Positions 42,188-51,115 are shown, counted from the stretch's first letter. The stretch: 64,000 nt of DNA from Oceanospirillum sp047518265 (GCA_047518265.1 JAKZRG010000060.1:68741-132740), one strand, 5' to 3'. Notes: generated by a model from the letters alone, not told the origin. Made by a program: numbers and translations.

Positions 42188-43513
42188 TCAGTAACCAAAA
42201 ATTAGATTAGGTAGCCACAAAGCAATCTCAGGGAACATAAAGACAATAGCCAGCCCCATAATCTGCAGTGCCACAAAAGGCAGAGCCGATTGATAGATAT
42301 CCATAATAGTGATGGATGGCGGTGCCACTGATCGCATATAGAACAAGTTAAAACCAAAGGGCGGTGATAGATAGGCAGACTGCATACTCAGAATAAAGAG
42401 TACGGCAAACCATGTGGTGTCGTAGCCAAGCTCTCTGACGATCGGTACAAACAACGGAATCGTGATAAACATAATGGCAAAGTCATCAAGGAACATGCCC
42501 ATGACAAAAAAGCACAACACCATCGATAGTATGACCAGCGTCGGCGACAAACTAGAGTCTTCGATAAACTCAGACACCAACATGCCCGCCCCAAGTCCGG
42601 TATAAATCTTACTGAAGAAGACAGCTACTAGAGCAATCCACATCAACATCCCCATCAAACGAGTGGTTGATAGCAGAACATCGTTCATCATCTCCCTATT
42701 AACCCGACCATGGAGTGCTGCAATTAACAGAGCGCCACCGGCACCAATCGCAGAGGCTTCCGAAGGCGTGGTAATCCCCATTATGATGCAACCTAATACG
42801 GTGACAATCAGCAGTCCCGGCATCATCAAGTGTTTTAATGAACGCAGCTTTTCAGACAGGTCACCTCGCTCTTCTGCCGCAATGGCAGGACCCAGAGCAG
42901 GATTAATCCGACAGCGAATCAAGACATAAGCGATATAGATCACGGCAAGCATCAGGCCCGGCATCATACCTGCGGCAAACAGCTTGCCCACTGACTCACG
43001 GGCAAGAAAAGCGTAAACGATCATCAGAATGCTGGGAGGAATCAAAAAGCCCAAAGCACCACCGGCCATAATGGTTCCGGTTACCAGCTTTTTATCGTAA
43101 CCCCGCTTTAACATGGCAGGCAGCGCAATAATGCCCAAACTTACCGTTGCAGCACCGGACACCCCGGCCATTGCTGCGATCAAGGCACAAATCACCACAG
43201 TGCCGATACCCAAACCACCGGGAATACCACCCAGTAGTTTTTGTATCATGGTAAATAGGTCATCCGTGATACCAGAGCGTTGTAATACCAGGCCCATAAA
43301 AATAAATAAGGGCAAAGATACCAACAGGAAATTATCCATGGCACTAAACGCAGAGTTAACCAGCAGCTCAAGACCGGCTGGGCCCCACATAAAATAAGCT
43401 GAGCCCGCACCTGAAATCAGTAGCGCCCAAGCCAGGGGCGTGCCTATCAGCATAAAAAACAGCATAGAGGCAAACATGATGAGCGTGACGGTCATCGGAT
43501 CTAGGAAATCCAT
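42188..43513 (-). CDS. TRAP transporter large permease (DctM-type)
   Basis: 441 aa integral membrane protein with about 12 hydrophobic segments. It shows typical DctM segments: FVSLPLFIFMG-like VSLPLFIFMGLVLQRSG, AAMAGVSGAATVSLGIIALPAM, GALGFLIPPSILMIVY and GITTPSEASAIGAGGALL. It is the sodium-coupled transport subunit of a TRAP system whose small subunit and binding protein genes lie just upstream. Linkage to ureohydrolase genes suggests a carboxylated guanidino compound as cargo. Confidence 0.93.
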   Translation of the reverse strand: MDFLDPMTVTLIMFASMLFFMLIGTPLAWALLISGAGSAYFMWGPAGLELLVNSAFSAMDNFLLVSLPLFIFMGLVLQRSGITDDLFTMIQKLLGGIPGGLGIGTVVICALIAAMAGVSGAATVSLGIIALPAMLKRGYDKKLVTGTIMAGGALGFLIPPSILMIVYAFLARESVGKLFAAGMMPGLMLAVIYIAYVLIRCRINPALGPAIAAEERGDLSEKLRSLKHLMMPGLLIVTVLGCIIMGITTPSEASAIGAGGALLIAALHGRVNREMMNDVLLSTTRLMGMLMWIALVAVFFSKIYTGLGAGMLVSEFIEDSSLSPTLVILSMVLCFFVMGMFLDDFAIMFITIPLFVPIVRELGYDTTWFAVLFILSMQSAYLSPPFGFNLFYMRSVAPPSITIMDIYQSALPFVALQIMGLAIVFMFPEIALWLPNLIFGY

Positions 43514-43563
43514 TCATGACTCCTAATAAAAATTATAATTTTGGAGGAAGAACATGGAGACAA

Positions 43564-44109
43564 TTAACCGTCAGATTCAGGTTCAGCTCGATTCTTACGT
43601 GGATCATCAATTTCAATGCCTAATAGCTGAACGACACTACGAACCAGTTCAGCAAAAAGCTGCAAGATAAGAAGCCCAACTGCAAGGGGAACAGTGGCCT
43701 TAAAAGGGTAGAGCGGTGGTTGCCAGGTACTCTTGGCAGAGAACTCCTTGCTCTCCCAGGATGAGATGGCAAAGTCCAGCGATAGCTTAAAGAAAACTAT
43801 CATACAGATAATGGTTAGTATCAAACCAAAGGTATCTAAAAGGCCTTTAACTCTGGGGCCCAAGCGACTGTAGATCACATCACTGCGTACATGGGCCTGC
43901 TCTTTTAAGGTGTAAGCACCCGCTAAAATACAGAAGGAACCGTATAGCATAGTGCTACTTTCATGTGCCCACTCTGTTGGAGAGCCCAGTAAATATCTGG
44001 ACGCGATCTCAAAGAGCAACACCCCTAACATCACCAGCGTTAGCCAGCGGACAGTCCGCCCGACAAAGTCGGACAGGCCATCCTGGAATGCTAAATATTT
44101 AGCAATCAT
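43564..44109 (-). CDS. TRAP transporter small permease (DctQ-type)
   Basis: 181 aa membrane protein with four predicted helices (about 18-36, 50-68, 95-113, 133-155). It includes the DctQ-family tract ASRYLLGSPTEWAHESSTMLYG and the highly charged loop EQAHVRSDVIYSRL. It begins two bases after the binding-protein stop and lies 50 bases before the large subunit, so the three TRAP genes are co-transcribed. Confidence 0.92.
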   Translation of the reverse strand: MIAKYLAFQDGLSDFVGRTVRWLTLVMLGVLLFEIASRYLLGSPTEWAHESSTMLYGSFCILAGAYTLKEQAHVRSDVIYSRLGPRVKGLLDTFGLILTIICMIVFFKLSLDFAISSWESKEFSAKSTWQPPLYPFKATVPLAVGLLILQLFAELVRSVVQLLGIEIDDPRKNRAEPESDG

Positions 44110-44111
44110 GA

Positions 44112-45131
44112 TTACAGACGTCCCAGCTTCTTAGCGTTATCACGAAGTATGGCAACTGCTTTAGCATTTCGCTCAGAGCGTCCTTCTTCCTCATCCCATA
44201 CGGTTTGTGCGGCTGTGGTAATACGGGCAGAATCTTCTTTAGACAGGGAGTTCACTACAAAGACATTTTTCTGAAGAATATCCGCATCACTACCCGTGAA
44301 AACCTCATGGGCATCATCAGCCATCTGATTTACCGCACGGGTCAGCACCTCTTTATGTTTATCAGATAAGCTGTTCCACTTTTTCTGATTCATCATGTAA
44401 GTTTCTGTCCAACCCGGAGTCAGCATATTCAGCGTGGTGTAATGCTTGGCTGTTTCATTCAGTTTCAAAGAAACATAATCGTAAGGACCACCATAGATCA
44501 GACCGTTAATAACGCCTGTGCTCATACCCACATAAAGCTCTTGGGATGGCAGAAATACAGAGGAAATTCCCAGCTCTTTAAGCACTTTGGCTGCCTGAGG
44601 AGAGGCCCTTAGTTTCATCTCTTTCAAATCATCGAGATTATTCACCGGCTCTTTGGTCAACAGATCATAACGACCACCAAAACCCGTGGTCAGGTATTGC
44701 ACACCTTTTTCAGCATAAGCTTCACTGAGCAGATTGGAGAAGCCTTGGTTAAAGAAGATATCTTTTGCTTCATCAACTGTTGACCAAGCGCCTGGCAGGC
44801 CCGATTCAATATTTACAATATCCATCTGACCAGACCAATAAGCGCCTACACCATGGGCCATATCAATGACGCCCTTGGATACGCTACTGACCATCTGATC
44901 ATTACTGACCAGATCTCCCCCGCGATATAGCATGATGCGTAGAGAACCATCGCTCCATTGTTTGACATTCTTTACAAATTTCTTGGTGACTGAATCCATC
45001 TCAGTACCAAAATAGGTCTGAAAACGTAAACGCACTTTATCCTCAGCAATGGCTTGAGACTGAATAAAGGCTGAACAAACCAGAGCAGCACACGTGCCCA
45101 TTGCTCCCCGGATAAATTTACGACGGTTCAT
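44112..45131 (-). CDS. TRAP transporter periplasmic binding protein (DctP-type)
   Basis: 339 aa. The N-terminus MNRRKFIRGAMG followed by a hydrophobic stretch and AIAED looks like a twin-arginine signal peptide. The mature protein has the DctP fold, with the organic-acid-binding arginine region LKEMKLRASPQAAKVLKELG and the segment GVINGLIYGGPYDYVSLKLNE. The ATG at 45131 has a perfect AAGGAG seven bases before it; an in-frame start at 45239 is unlikely. It is the first gene of the eight-gene leftward operon and is divergent from a GcvA-type LysR gene. DctP proteins bind carboxylated ligands. Confidence 0.92.
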   Translation of the reverse strand: MNRRKFIRGAMGTCAALVCSAFIQSQAIAEDKVRLRFQTYFGTEMDSVTKKFVKNVKQWSDGSLRIMLYRGGDLVSNDQMVSSVSKGVIDMAHGVGAYWSGQMDIVNIESGLPGAWSTVDEAKDIFFNQGFSNLLSEAYAEKGVQYLTTGFGGRYDLLTKEPVNNLDDLKEMKLRASPQAAKVLKELGISSVFLPSQELYVGMSTGVINGLIYGGPYDYVSLKLNETAKHYTTLNMLTPGWTETYMMNQKKWNSLSDKHKEVLTRAVNQMADDAHEVFTGSDADILQKNVFVVNSLSKEDSARITTAAQTVWDEEEGRSERNAKAVAILRDNAKKLGRL

Positions 45132-45552
45132 AGTTGACTCCTTAGTAATTATTATTGCGGCCAGTGACCTATTTGCTCTGTTGCAAACGTGGATATTGAT
45201 GACAGATCCAACAGGGAAATTGCTAAACAAAACATGCACCCACTCTACGAGAGGATTTGCTCACTGAATAGCATATAGTTTTCATAAGGTCATTCCATTT
45301 AGTCATGAAGTTTTGAAAAATATCTTCCCTTAAAATTTATTGCTTTAGCGACAGTTTTTAACGTTTACTTAAAAGATAGCTTTCCGGGGAAATGATAGAG
45401 AGAAACTAACAGGGCTCTATCAACAATGGCGTAAGCCTTTAAACCGTAAGGCCTTAAATCACAAGCCTTTAAATCACAAGTCTTTAAATCAATAGGAAAA
45501 CCTCTTATTCTTAAACGGTTATTCACAAACGTAATGAACTGAAGGTTCCCTA
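45132..45552. promoter_or_regulatory. Divergent control region of the guanidino-acid locus
   Basis: 421 bases between the TRAP operon and the LysR gene. It contains a four-copy 15-bp tandem array (45433-45492) close to the LysR start. Nearer the TRAP gene it is AT-rich and should carry both promoters, but no box was confidently placed. No ykkC-type guanidine riboswitch was recognised by eye. Confidence 0.5.
45433..45492. repeat. Four-copy 15-bp tandem repeat upstream of the LysR gene
   Basis: Units AAGCCTTTAAACCGT (45433-45447), AAGGCCTTAAATCAC (45448-45462), AAGCCTTTAAATCAC (45463-45477) and AAGTCTTTAAATCAA (45478-45492) follow each other without gaps. The array ends 60 bases before the LysR start. 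It may be a multi-copy binding site or a slippage-prone minisatellite. Confidence 0.85.
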
Positions 45553-46437
45553 ATGCGTCGGCATATTCCATCCACTACCGCTTTACGATGTTTTGAATCT
45601 GCCGCCAAGCATGAGAGTTTCACTCAAGCTGCCGAGGAGTTGTGCCTAACTCAAAGCGCGGTCAGTCGCCAGATTAAAAAACTTGAAGATATGCTGGGCT
45701 GCACCTTATTTGAGCGGGTGAAACAACGGCTCTATTTAACGGATGCGGGCAAGGAGTATGAGCAGAAAATCAGTCCTATCCTTGAACAGCTTGAAGCGGC
45801 GACCACCAGTATTAGGAAGAAAATCAAAGGGCGTTTAAGAATCGGCATCGAAGATTCGTTAATGACCCATTGGATGATTCCAAAACTCAATGACCTTCAG
45901 CAGCAGTTTCCCGATATAGAAACGGAATTTATCAGTAATTTACATATGCTTTATGATCTGCATGAAGGCTTTGATATCGGTATCCTAATGGGGGATGGTC
46001 AATGGTCTGATCTCAAAGCTCAATATCTGATGCCAGAATATTTAGTAGCTATATGTACTCCCGAGTTATTGGAAAAATATGGTCCAGTGACCAATATGAG
46101 GGATGTATTGAATTATCCATTTCTCCATCACACCGCGACGTCCTCCGGCACTGTGATGTGGTTGACCGAAGCCGGTATGACAGAGCAGGAAATACAGGCT
46201 GTATCCGGCCCTCGATTTGGTAACTTCAAACTACTCGTTAAAGCGGCAAAAGAAGGCTTAGGTCTCACCATTGCACCAAAATACTTGGTACAGGGTTCAA
46301 TCCGTAGGAATGAACTGGTCACACCTTTTCCAGAGCCTATGACTTGTAGTGAAAGCTACTTTGTTGTCACCCCCAAAAGCATGGTGCATAACCACAGGGT
46401 TGAAGCCTTTTCGGAATGGCTACTCAGCTGGAAATAA
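45553..46437 (+). CDS. LysR-family regulator, GcvA type
   Basis: 294 aa. The N-terminal helix-turn-helix includes FTQAAEELCLTQSAVSRQIK (about 23-42), and the start RRHIPSTTALRCFESAAKHE is typical of the GcvA/AmpR group. The effector domain (about 90-290) is complete. AAGG precedes the ATG. It lies between the leftward TRAP/ureohydrolase operon and the rightward decarboxylase operon, so it is well placed to control both. GcvA-type regulators often respond to a pathway intermediate; 2-ketoarginine or 4-guanidinobutyrate would be natural candidates here. Confidence 0.9.
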   Translation: MRRHIPSTTALRCFESAAKHESFTQAAEELCLTQSAVSRQIKKLEDMLGCTLFERVKQRLYLTDAGKEYEQKISPILEQLEAATTSIRKKIKGRLRIGIEDSLMTHWMIPKLNDLQQQFPDIETEFISNLHMLYDLHEGFDIGILMGDGQWSDLKAQYLMPEYLVAICTPELLEKYGPVTNMRDVLNYPFLHHTATSSGTVMWLTEAGMTEQEIQAVSGPRFGNFKLLVKAAKEGLGLTIAPKYLVQGSIRRNELVTPFPEPMTCSESYFVVTPKSMVHNHRVEAFSEWLLSWK

Positions 46438-46569
46438 CCACATCCTTGCTCTTACTCTGTCATTCTTCTGTTCGCTTAGGATTATTTCTTTCACTCGGCA
46501 TTGTTCTTTTAGTCCGTAGTTATTCCCTTATCTCTCCATCTCTAGTTCTCCATCGCTTCTTTAAATAGC

Positions 46570-46629
46570 CCCTTTCAACAGTCTCCTTTCAAGAGCGCCA
46601 CTTTCCAGTTCCCTCCTTTCAATAGCCCT
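46570..46629. repeat. Degenerate CCTTTCAA tandem repeat
   Basis: Four units of 14-16 bases begin CCCTTTCAA (46570), CCTTTCAA (46585), CTTTCCA (46601) and CCTTTCAA (46615). They lie between the LysR gene and the AruI-like gene. Confidence 0.5.
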
Positions 46630-46680
46630 AGAACACAGGTCTATATTCCTATCAGCAAGATCGACTTCAAAACAGTTAAT

Positions 46681-46718
46681 GACTTTTTGGCATCAAGTTG
46701 CCATAAAAAGTCGTTTTT
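46681..46718 (+). terminator. Terminator or attenuator before the AruI-like gene
   Basis: GACTTTTTGGCA (46681-46692) pairs with TGCC-AT-AAAAAGTC (about 46699-46712) with a two-base bulge, followed by GTTTTTTAAA. It could end the LysR transcript or act as an attenuator about 70 bases ahead of the decarboxylase start. Confidence 0.55.
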
Positions 46719-46787
46719 TAAACCATGGAAAGTTACCTACTGTGCTCCTGATAGAAAAACAAGCCAACGTTTAAGGAACTCTCAGTT

Positions 46788-48410
46788 ATGACAACATGCG
46801 GTGAACTGCTGACCCATTTAATGGATGCTTACGGTATTCAATACGCCATCGGTATTCCGGGCACCCATACTATCGAGCTTTACCGCGGGTTACCTTCAAC
46901 CAATATCCGGCATATCACACCAAGGCATGAGCAAGGGGCTGGTTTTCTGGCGGACGGTTATGCCCGCAGTACAGGAAAACCTGCAGCCTGCCTGACCGTT
47001 TCTGGCCCCGGGGGCTTAAATATTGCTACGGCCATGGGGCAGGCTATGCAGGATAGTGTGCCTATGCTAGTGATCTCTGCGGATAACAACACCTATGAAA
47101 AAGGCTTAGGCGAAGGTCGTTTGCACGAAACGCCAGATCTTCAACAAGCCATGAAGCAGTGTTCCCGTTGGGCCCATACGGTGATGAGAGCGGATGATCT
47201 GCCTAAAATTATGGCCCGTGCGTTTGCCATTTTTAATAGTGAACGCCCCGGCCCGGTTCATCTTTCCATTCCTTTGGATGTGATTACCTCTGATGCTTCC
47301 CACGTAAAACCTGAAGTATGGCCAATACCTGCCCGCCCAGCACCGGCACCGGATGCCATAGAGGCCGCAGTGAACTTGTTATCTTCCGCTAAAACTCCTG
47401 TGATTGCTCTAGGTGGTGGTGCATCGGACGCCGCTGAAGTCGCAAGAAAGCTGGCTGAACATCTAGATGCTCCTGTGACGATTACTCATAACGCGAAAGG
47501 TATTCTGCCAGCAAATCACCCCCTGCATATACTGGGTAATCCCTCTTATCAGCCGGTAAAAGATCTCTACAACAGTGCCGACGTTATTCTGGGTATTGGT
47601 ACCGAGTTTGGCGAAACCGATTATGATTTTTTCTTTAGCGGTGAATTTAATCTAGGAGATGCCACGCTGATCCGTATTGATATCGACGCTGCCCAATTAA
47701 CCCGAAATATTCGTCCTGATCTGGCTATCTGTTCTGATGCAAATTATGCCATTAAGGCTCTGTTATCCGGCTTGGAACGGGAAAATTCTCAAAGTAATCG
47801 ACAGGGCGCAGCACGTACCTCCCACGTAAACCAAGCACTTAAAAAACTGGATTGTCCTCACTACCAAGCTTTTCTTGATGCCATTTTAGAGGCCCTACCA
47901 GATCCGATTCTCATTGGCGACTCCACCCAACCCGCCTATTTTGCAGCGGCTCAATATCATACGACTCAACCTCGCTCTTTTGCCTCAGCGGGTACCGGTT
48001 ATGGCACCTTGGGTTACGCCCTTCCCGCCGCATTTGGTGCCAAACTGGGCCAACCGGATCGTCCCGTTGTTAGCTTGAATGGCGATGGCGGTATTCAGTT
48101 TACAATTAATGAATTGGCCACCGCTGTGGAAGCCAAGATCCCCGTGGCCGTTGTTATCTGGAATAACGAACAATACGCAATGATCGCTATGAACTTCCGC
48201 GATGCGGGAATGGAACCGATTGCCTGTGATATCTATGTCCCTGACTTTCATAAAATCGCCGAAGGTTATGGTTGCCCTACCGTAAGAGTACGTAATCTGG
48301 AAGAGTTCAAGGCCGCCTTACAGCAATCACAAGATACCTCAGTGCCCACACTGATTGAAGTGATGGAGTGTGACTTTTTACCCAGTTCCCGAATGCCATC
48401 GAAACCCTAA
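46788..48410 (+). CDS. aruI: AruI-like 5-guanidino-2-oxopentanoate (2-ketoarginine) decarboxylase
   Basis: 540 aa thiamine-diphosphate enzyme of the acetolactate-synthase fold. The catalytic glutamate lies in RHITPRHEQGAGFLADGYAR (E48). The cofactor-binding GDGG...NN segment is around LNGDGGIQFTINELATA and VIWNNEQYAM. The start TCGELLTHLMDAYGIQYAIG with IPGTHTIELYRG matches the 2-ketoarginine decarboxylase group rather than acetolactate synthase. AruI turns 2-ketoarginine into 4-guanidinobutyraldehyde and CO2 in the arginine transaminase pathway. The aldehyde dehydrogenase two genes on and the nearby gbuA complete the route to 4-aminobutyrate. No aminotransferase gene is present. Confidence 0.82.
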   Translation: MTTCGELLTHLMDAYGIQYAIGIPGTHTIELYRGLPSTNIRHITPRHEQGAGFLADGYARSTGKPAACLTVSGPGGLNIATAMGQAMQDSVPMLVISADNNTYEKGLGEGRLHETPDLQQAMKQCSRWAHTVMRADDLPKIMARAFAIFNSERPGPVHLSIPLDVITSDASHVKPEVWPIPARPAPAPDAIEAAVNLLSSAKTPVIALGGGASDAAEVARKLAEHLDAPVTITHNAKGILPANHPLHILGNPSYQPVKDLYNSADVILGIGTEFGETDYDFFFSGEFNLGDATLIRIDIDAAQLTRNIRPDLAICSDANYAIKALLSGLERENSQSNRQGAARTSHVNQALKKLDCPHYQAFLDAILEALPDPILIGDSTQPAYFAAAQYHTTQPRSFASAGTGYGTLGYALPAAFGAKLGQPDRPVVSLNGDGGIQFTINELATAVEAKIPVAVVIWNNEQYAMIAMNFRDAGMEPIACDIYVPDFHKIAEGYGCPTVRVRNLEEFKAALQQSQDTSVPTLIEVMECDFLPSSRMPSKP

Positions 48411-48535
48411 GGAACCACCGAAGAAGTGCTTTTGGGCTCTAAGCCCCAAGCCAAAGCTCTCAGTCTTAAGAGCTAAGTTCAACTTATTTTGGTTTCGATG
48501 AGACCCGCATCAGGCCACAGTTTTTAAGGATTGTT

Positions 48536-49525
48536 ATGAATACGCGCAAAATCGTTCTATTTAATACCGATGGTGAAGATACCCAACTGGAACAAAAGGT
48601 TTTACAAGAGGCCGGTTACGATAATTATGAGCTGGTGAAACTAACTGGCAGCGACGATATCTTTTTTGAACAAGCCACAGATGCCGATGCCGTAGTGATC
48701 ACTTATGCGGATATGAGTAAAGAGAATCTGGCCCGTTTTAAAAACCTCAGAATTATCGCCAAGTGCACCATTGGCTACGATAATGTGGATCTGCAAGCAG
48801 CAACGGCTCAAAAAGTCCACGTGACCAATGTACCGGATTACTGCGTTGAAGAAGTGGCCACTCACACTGTTGCCTTGGCTTTAGGGGCCACCCGACGTAT
48901 TCGTCAGCTGGATATTGCCGCTCACGAAGGCCGTGATGTTTTAGCCGATGGTAACTGGTATGAAGGGCCTATTCATCGTCTGAGTACACAGGTTTATGGG
49001 ATTGTCTCCTTTGGCAACATCGGCAAAACCGTTGCGCGTATGATGCAAGGACTGGGTATGGCAAAAGTGATCGCTTACGATCCCTATGCACCGCAAGAAG
49101 CCTTTGATCAATGTGGTGTAGAACGGATGGCATCTCTGGATGAGTTACTGCAAAGCGCGGATATAATCTCCCTGCATACCCCTTTGACCTCTGATACTTA
49201 CCATATGATAGGCGCGGAACAACTTAAGCTGATGAAACAACACGCCTGTTTGGTCAATGTGGGTCGTGGTGGCTTAATTGATGAAGCCGCTGCTGCCCAG
49301 GCCCTACAAACTAACGGTATTGGCAGTATTGCTACCGATGTTCTGGAAGATGAAACCTCCTTTACCAGTCCCTTAAGTAAAATCGATAACGTGATTATTA
49401 CCCCTCATACCGCCTTCTACTCAGAAGAGTCTGTTGATGAGAGCCGAATCAAACCGATTCAGGAAATTATTACAGTTCTAGAAATGGATCAGCGTCCAAG
49501 ATATCAGGTCAATAAAGACTGGTAG
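48536..49525 (+). CDS. D-2-hydroxyacid dehydrogenase, CtBP-like
   Basis: 329 aa NAD(P)-dependent cytoplasmic oxidoreductase. The dinucleotide fold has YGIVSFGNIGKTVARMMQG. The catalytic arginine is in LVNVGRGGLIDE, the glutamate in TDVLEDETSF, and the histidine in ITPHTAFYSEES. The substrate-side AKCTIGYDNVDL and VPDYCVEEVATHTVALAL are CtBP-like. It sits between the 2-ketoarginine decarboxylase and the aldehyde dehydrogenase. The family interconverts 2-hydroxy and 2-oxo acids, so by context it may oxidise argininic acid (2-hydroxy-5-guanidinopentanoate) to 2-ketoarginine. That substrate is an inference. Confidence 0.85.
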   Translation: MNTRKIVLFNTDGEDTQLEQKVLQEAGYDNYELVKLTGSDDIFFEQATDADAVVITYADMSKENLARFKNLRIIAKCTIGYDNVDLQAATAQKVHVTNVPDYCVEEVATHTVALALGATRRIRQLDIAAHEGRDVLADGNWYEGPIHRLSTQVYGIVSFGNIGKTVARMMQGLGMAKVIAYDPYAPQEAFDQCGVERMASLDELLQSADIISLHTPLTSDTYHMIGAEQLKLMKQHACLVNVGRGGLIDEAAAAQALQTNGIGSIATDVLEDETSFTSPLSKIDNVIITPHTAFYSEESVDESRIKPIQEIITVLEMDQRPRYQVNKDW

Positions 49526-49603
49526 TCCATGATAGCTGGTAAGACTCCCCCTATCAGCTCCCATCTATCGAATAAAATCATGAACTAACAGAGTATCAAT
49601 ATC

Positions 49604-51115
49604 ATGGATCAACAGATAAAAGAAATGCTGAATCACTACAAGGTCAGCAAACAAACCTATGACTTCCTAAATGCGGGCCATCATGGAATGTTTATTGATG
49701 GTAAGGAAATAACAGATTCCAGTACGAGTCATAAATTTACAATTGAAGACCCCAGCAATGGCCTGGTTATAGCCACTGTACCTCTAGCCAGCAAAGAAGA
49801 TACAGATCTAGCGATAAAAGCGGCTAAACGCAGCTTTTACCGTGGCCCATGGGCTGAGATGAACCCCGGTGAGCGTCAGAATCTGCTGCTTAAAATGGCC
49901 GATGTTATGGAGGAAAACCTTCAGACTCTGACAGAGATTGAAGCCATCAATGCCGGTAAAGCTATTAGTGGCTGTAAAGATGTTGATGTACAGGGCTCTA
50001 TTGATATTCTGCGCTATATGGCGGGGTGGGCCACCAAAATAGAAGGGGCTACTCGTGACACCTCATGGCCAGTAGAAAGCTTTGGTTTTACTCTGAAGCA
50101 ACCGGTAGGTGTTGTGGGGGCGATTGTCCCTTGGAACTGGCCCCTAAATATGGGCTTGTGGAAATTAGCAGCACCTCTGGCGGTGGGTTGTACTGTGGTG
50201 CTAAAACCTGCGGAGCAAACGCCTCTAAGCCTGCTTTATCTGATGAAACTTTGGCAACAAGCTGGTTTACCCGATGGCGTGGTTAATATCGTTACTGGAA
50301 CAGGTGAGGTTGTCGGTAGCCGACTGACCCAGCACCCGGACGTCAGAAAGGTATCTTTTACCGGATCAACGCCTGTTGGAAAAATTGTCGGCAAAGCCGC
50401 AGTGGATCGACTGGCTCATCTGACTCTAGAACTAGGCGGTAAGTCAGCCATGGTGGCCTTTGAAGATGCCAGAATTGACGATATCGTACAGGCTGCCCAT
50501 CAAAGCGTTTACTTCAACTCAGGACAGGTATGCTCCGCAGGCTCTCGCCTCTATATACATCAATCTATTTATCAAGCCACCGTACAGGCATTGGCTGAGT
50601 CATTAAAAGAAGTGGTCATTGGTGATCCTCTTGACCCGGAAACGACTCAAGGGCCACAGATCTCCAAACGACAGCTGGAATCCATTAGCACTTATATTCA
50701 AAAGGGTTTGGAAGAGGGCGCACAGCTAGTTTTCGGAGGAAAGGTTCTGGATCGTCCCGGTTATTATGTAGAACCGACTCTGTTTGCAGAAACCACCAAT
50801 CAGATGACCATCGTTAAAGAGGAGATCTTTGGCCCGGTGCTCTGTGTACAAGCCTTTACAACGGAAGAGGAAGCCATTGAACTGGCCAATGACAGTATCT
50901 ATGGTTTAGCTGCATCGGTTTTTACTACAGATATCTCACGGGCTCTGAGAGTGGTCAAAAGATTAGAGGCAGGTAGCATCAGTGTTAATACTCATGATGC
51001 GGTAGATGTTTGTATGCCTTTTGGTGGCTGTAAACAGTCTGGCTTTGGTAAGGATATGGGGCCTGAGCAGCTAGAGTATTTTCTGGAAACTAAGTCAGTG
51101 ATTGTTCAATTGTAG
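49604..51115 (+). CDS. Aldehyde dehydrogenase, probable 4-guanidinobutyraldehyde dehydrogenase
   Basis: 503 aa NAD(P)-dependent enzyme. Motifs: GAIVPWNWPLNMGLWKLAAP, the general-base glutamate in LELGGKSAMVAF, the catalytic cysteine in NSGQVCSAGSRLYI, and KEEIFGPVLCV. The overall pattern is that of the broad-substrate class that includes phenylacetaldehyde and gamma-aminobutyraldehyde (KauB-like) dehydrogenases. As third gene of the AruI operon, its natural substrate would be 4-guanidinobutyraldehyde, giving 4-guanidinobutyrate for GbuA. A convergent hairpin follows. Confidence 0.87.
   Translation: MDQQIKEMLNHYKVSKQTYDFLNAGHHGMFIDGKEITDSSTSHKFTIEDPSNGLVIATVPLASKEDTDLAIKAAKRSFYRGPWAEMNPGERQNLLLKMADVMEENLQTLTEIEAINAGKAISGCKDVDVQGSIDILRYMAGWATKIEGATRDTSWPVESFGFTLKQPVGVVGAIVPWNWPLNMGLWKLAAPLAVGCTVVLKPAEQTPLSLLYLMKLWQQAGLPDGVVNIVTGTGEVVGSRLTQHPDVRKVSFTGSTPVGKIVGKAAVDRLAHLTLELGGKSAMVAFEDARIDDIVQAAHQSVYFNSGQVCSAGSRLYIHQSIYQATVQALAESLKEVVIGDPLDPETTQGPQISKRQLESISTYIQKGLEEGAQLVFGGKVLDRPGYYVEPTLFAETTNQMTIVKEEIFGPVLCVQAFTTEEEAIELANDSIYGLAASVFTTDISRALRVVKRLEAGSISVNTHDAVDVCMPFGGCKQSGFGKDMGPEQLEYFLETKSVIVQL

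Larger units (their letters stand above)
46438..46787. promoter_or_regulatory. Leader region before the AruI-like gene
   Basis: 350 bases rich in pyrimidines on the plus strand. The first two thirds are a chain of degenerate 14-20 bp repeats, clearest at 46570-46629. A terminator-like hairpin follows at 46681-46718. The gene start with TAAGGAA is at 46788. Confidence 0.5.

Noticed and set aside
45433..45492. CRISPR array
   Set aside because: The units are contiguous 15-bp repeats without spacers, and no cas genes are present.
45132..45552. A guanidine (ykkC-type) riboswitch before the TRAP operon
   Set aside because: Guanidino chemistry made this worth looking for, but no ACGR-loop hairpins or ykkC core were recognised by eye. 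A covariance-model search would decide.
46788..48410. Acetolactate synthase large subunit
   Set aside because: The fold is shared, but the N-terminal pattern and the gene neighbours fit 2-ketoarginine decarboxylase, and no small regulatory subunit gene follows.
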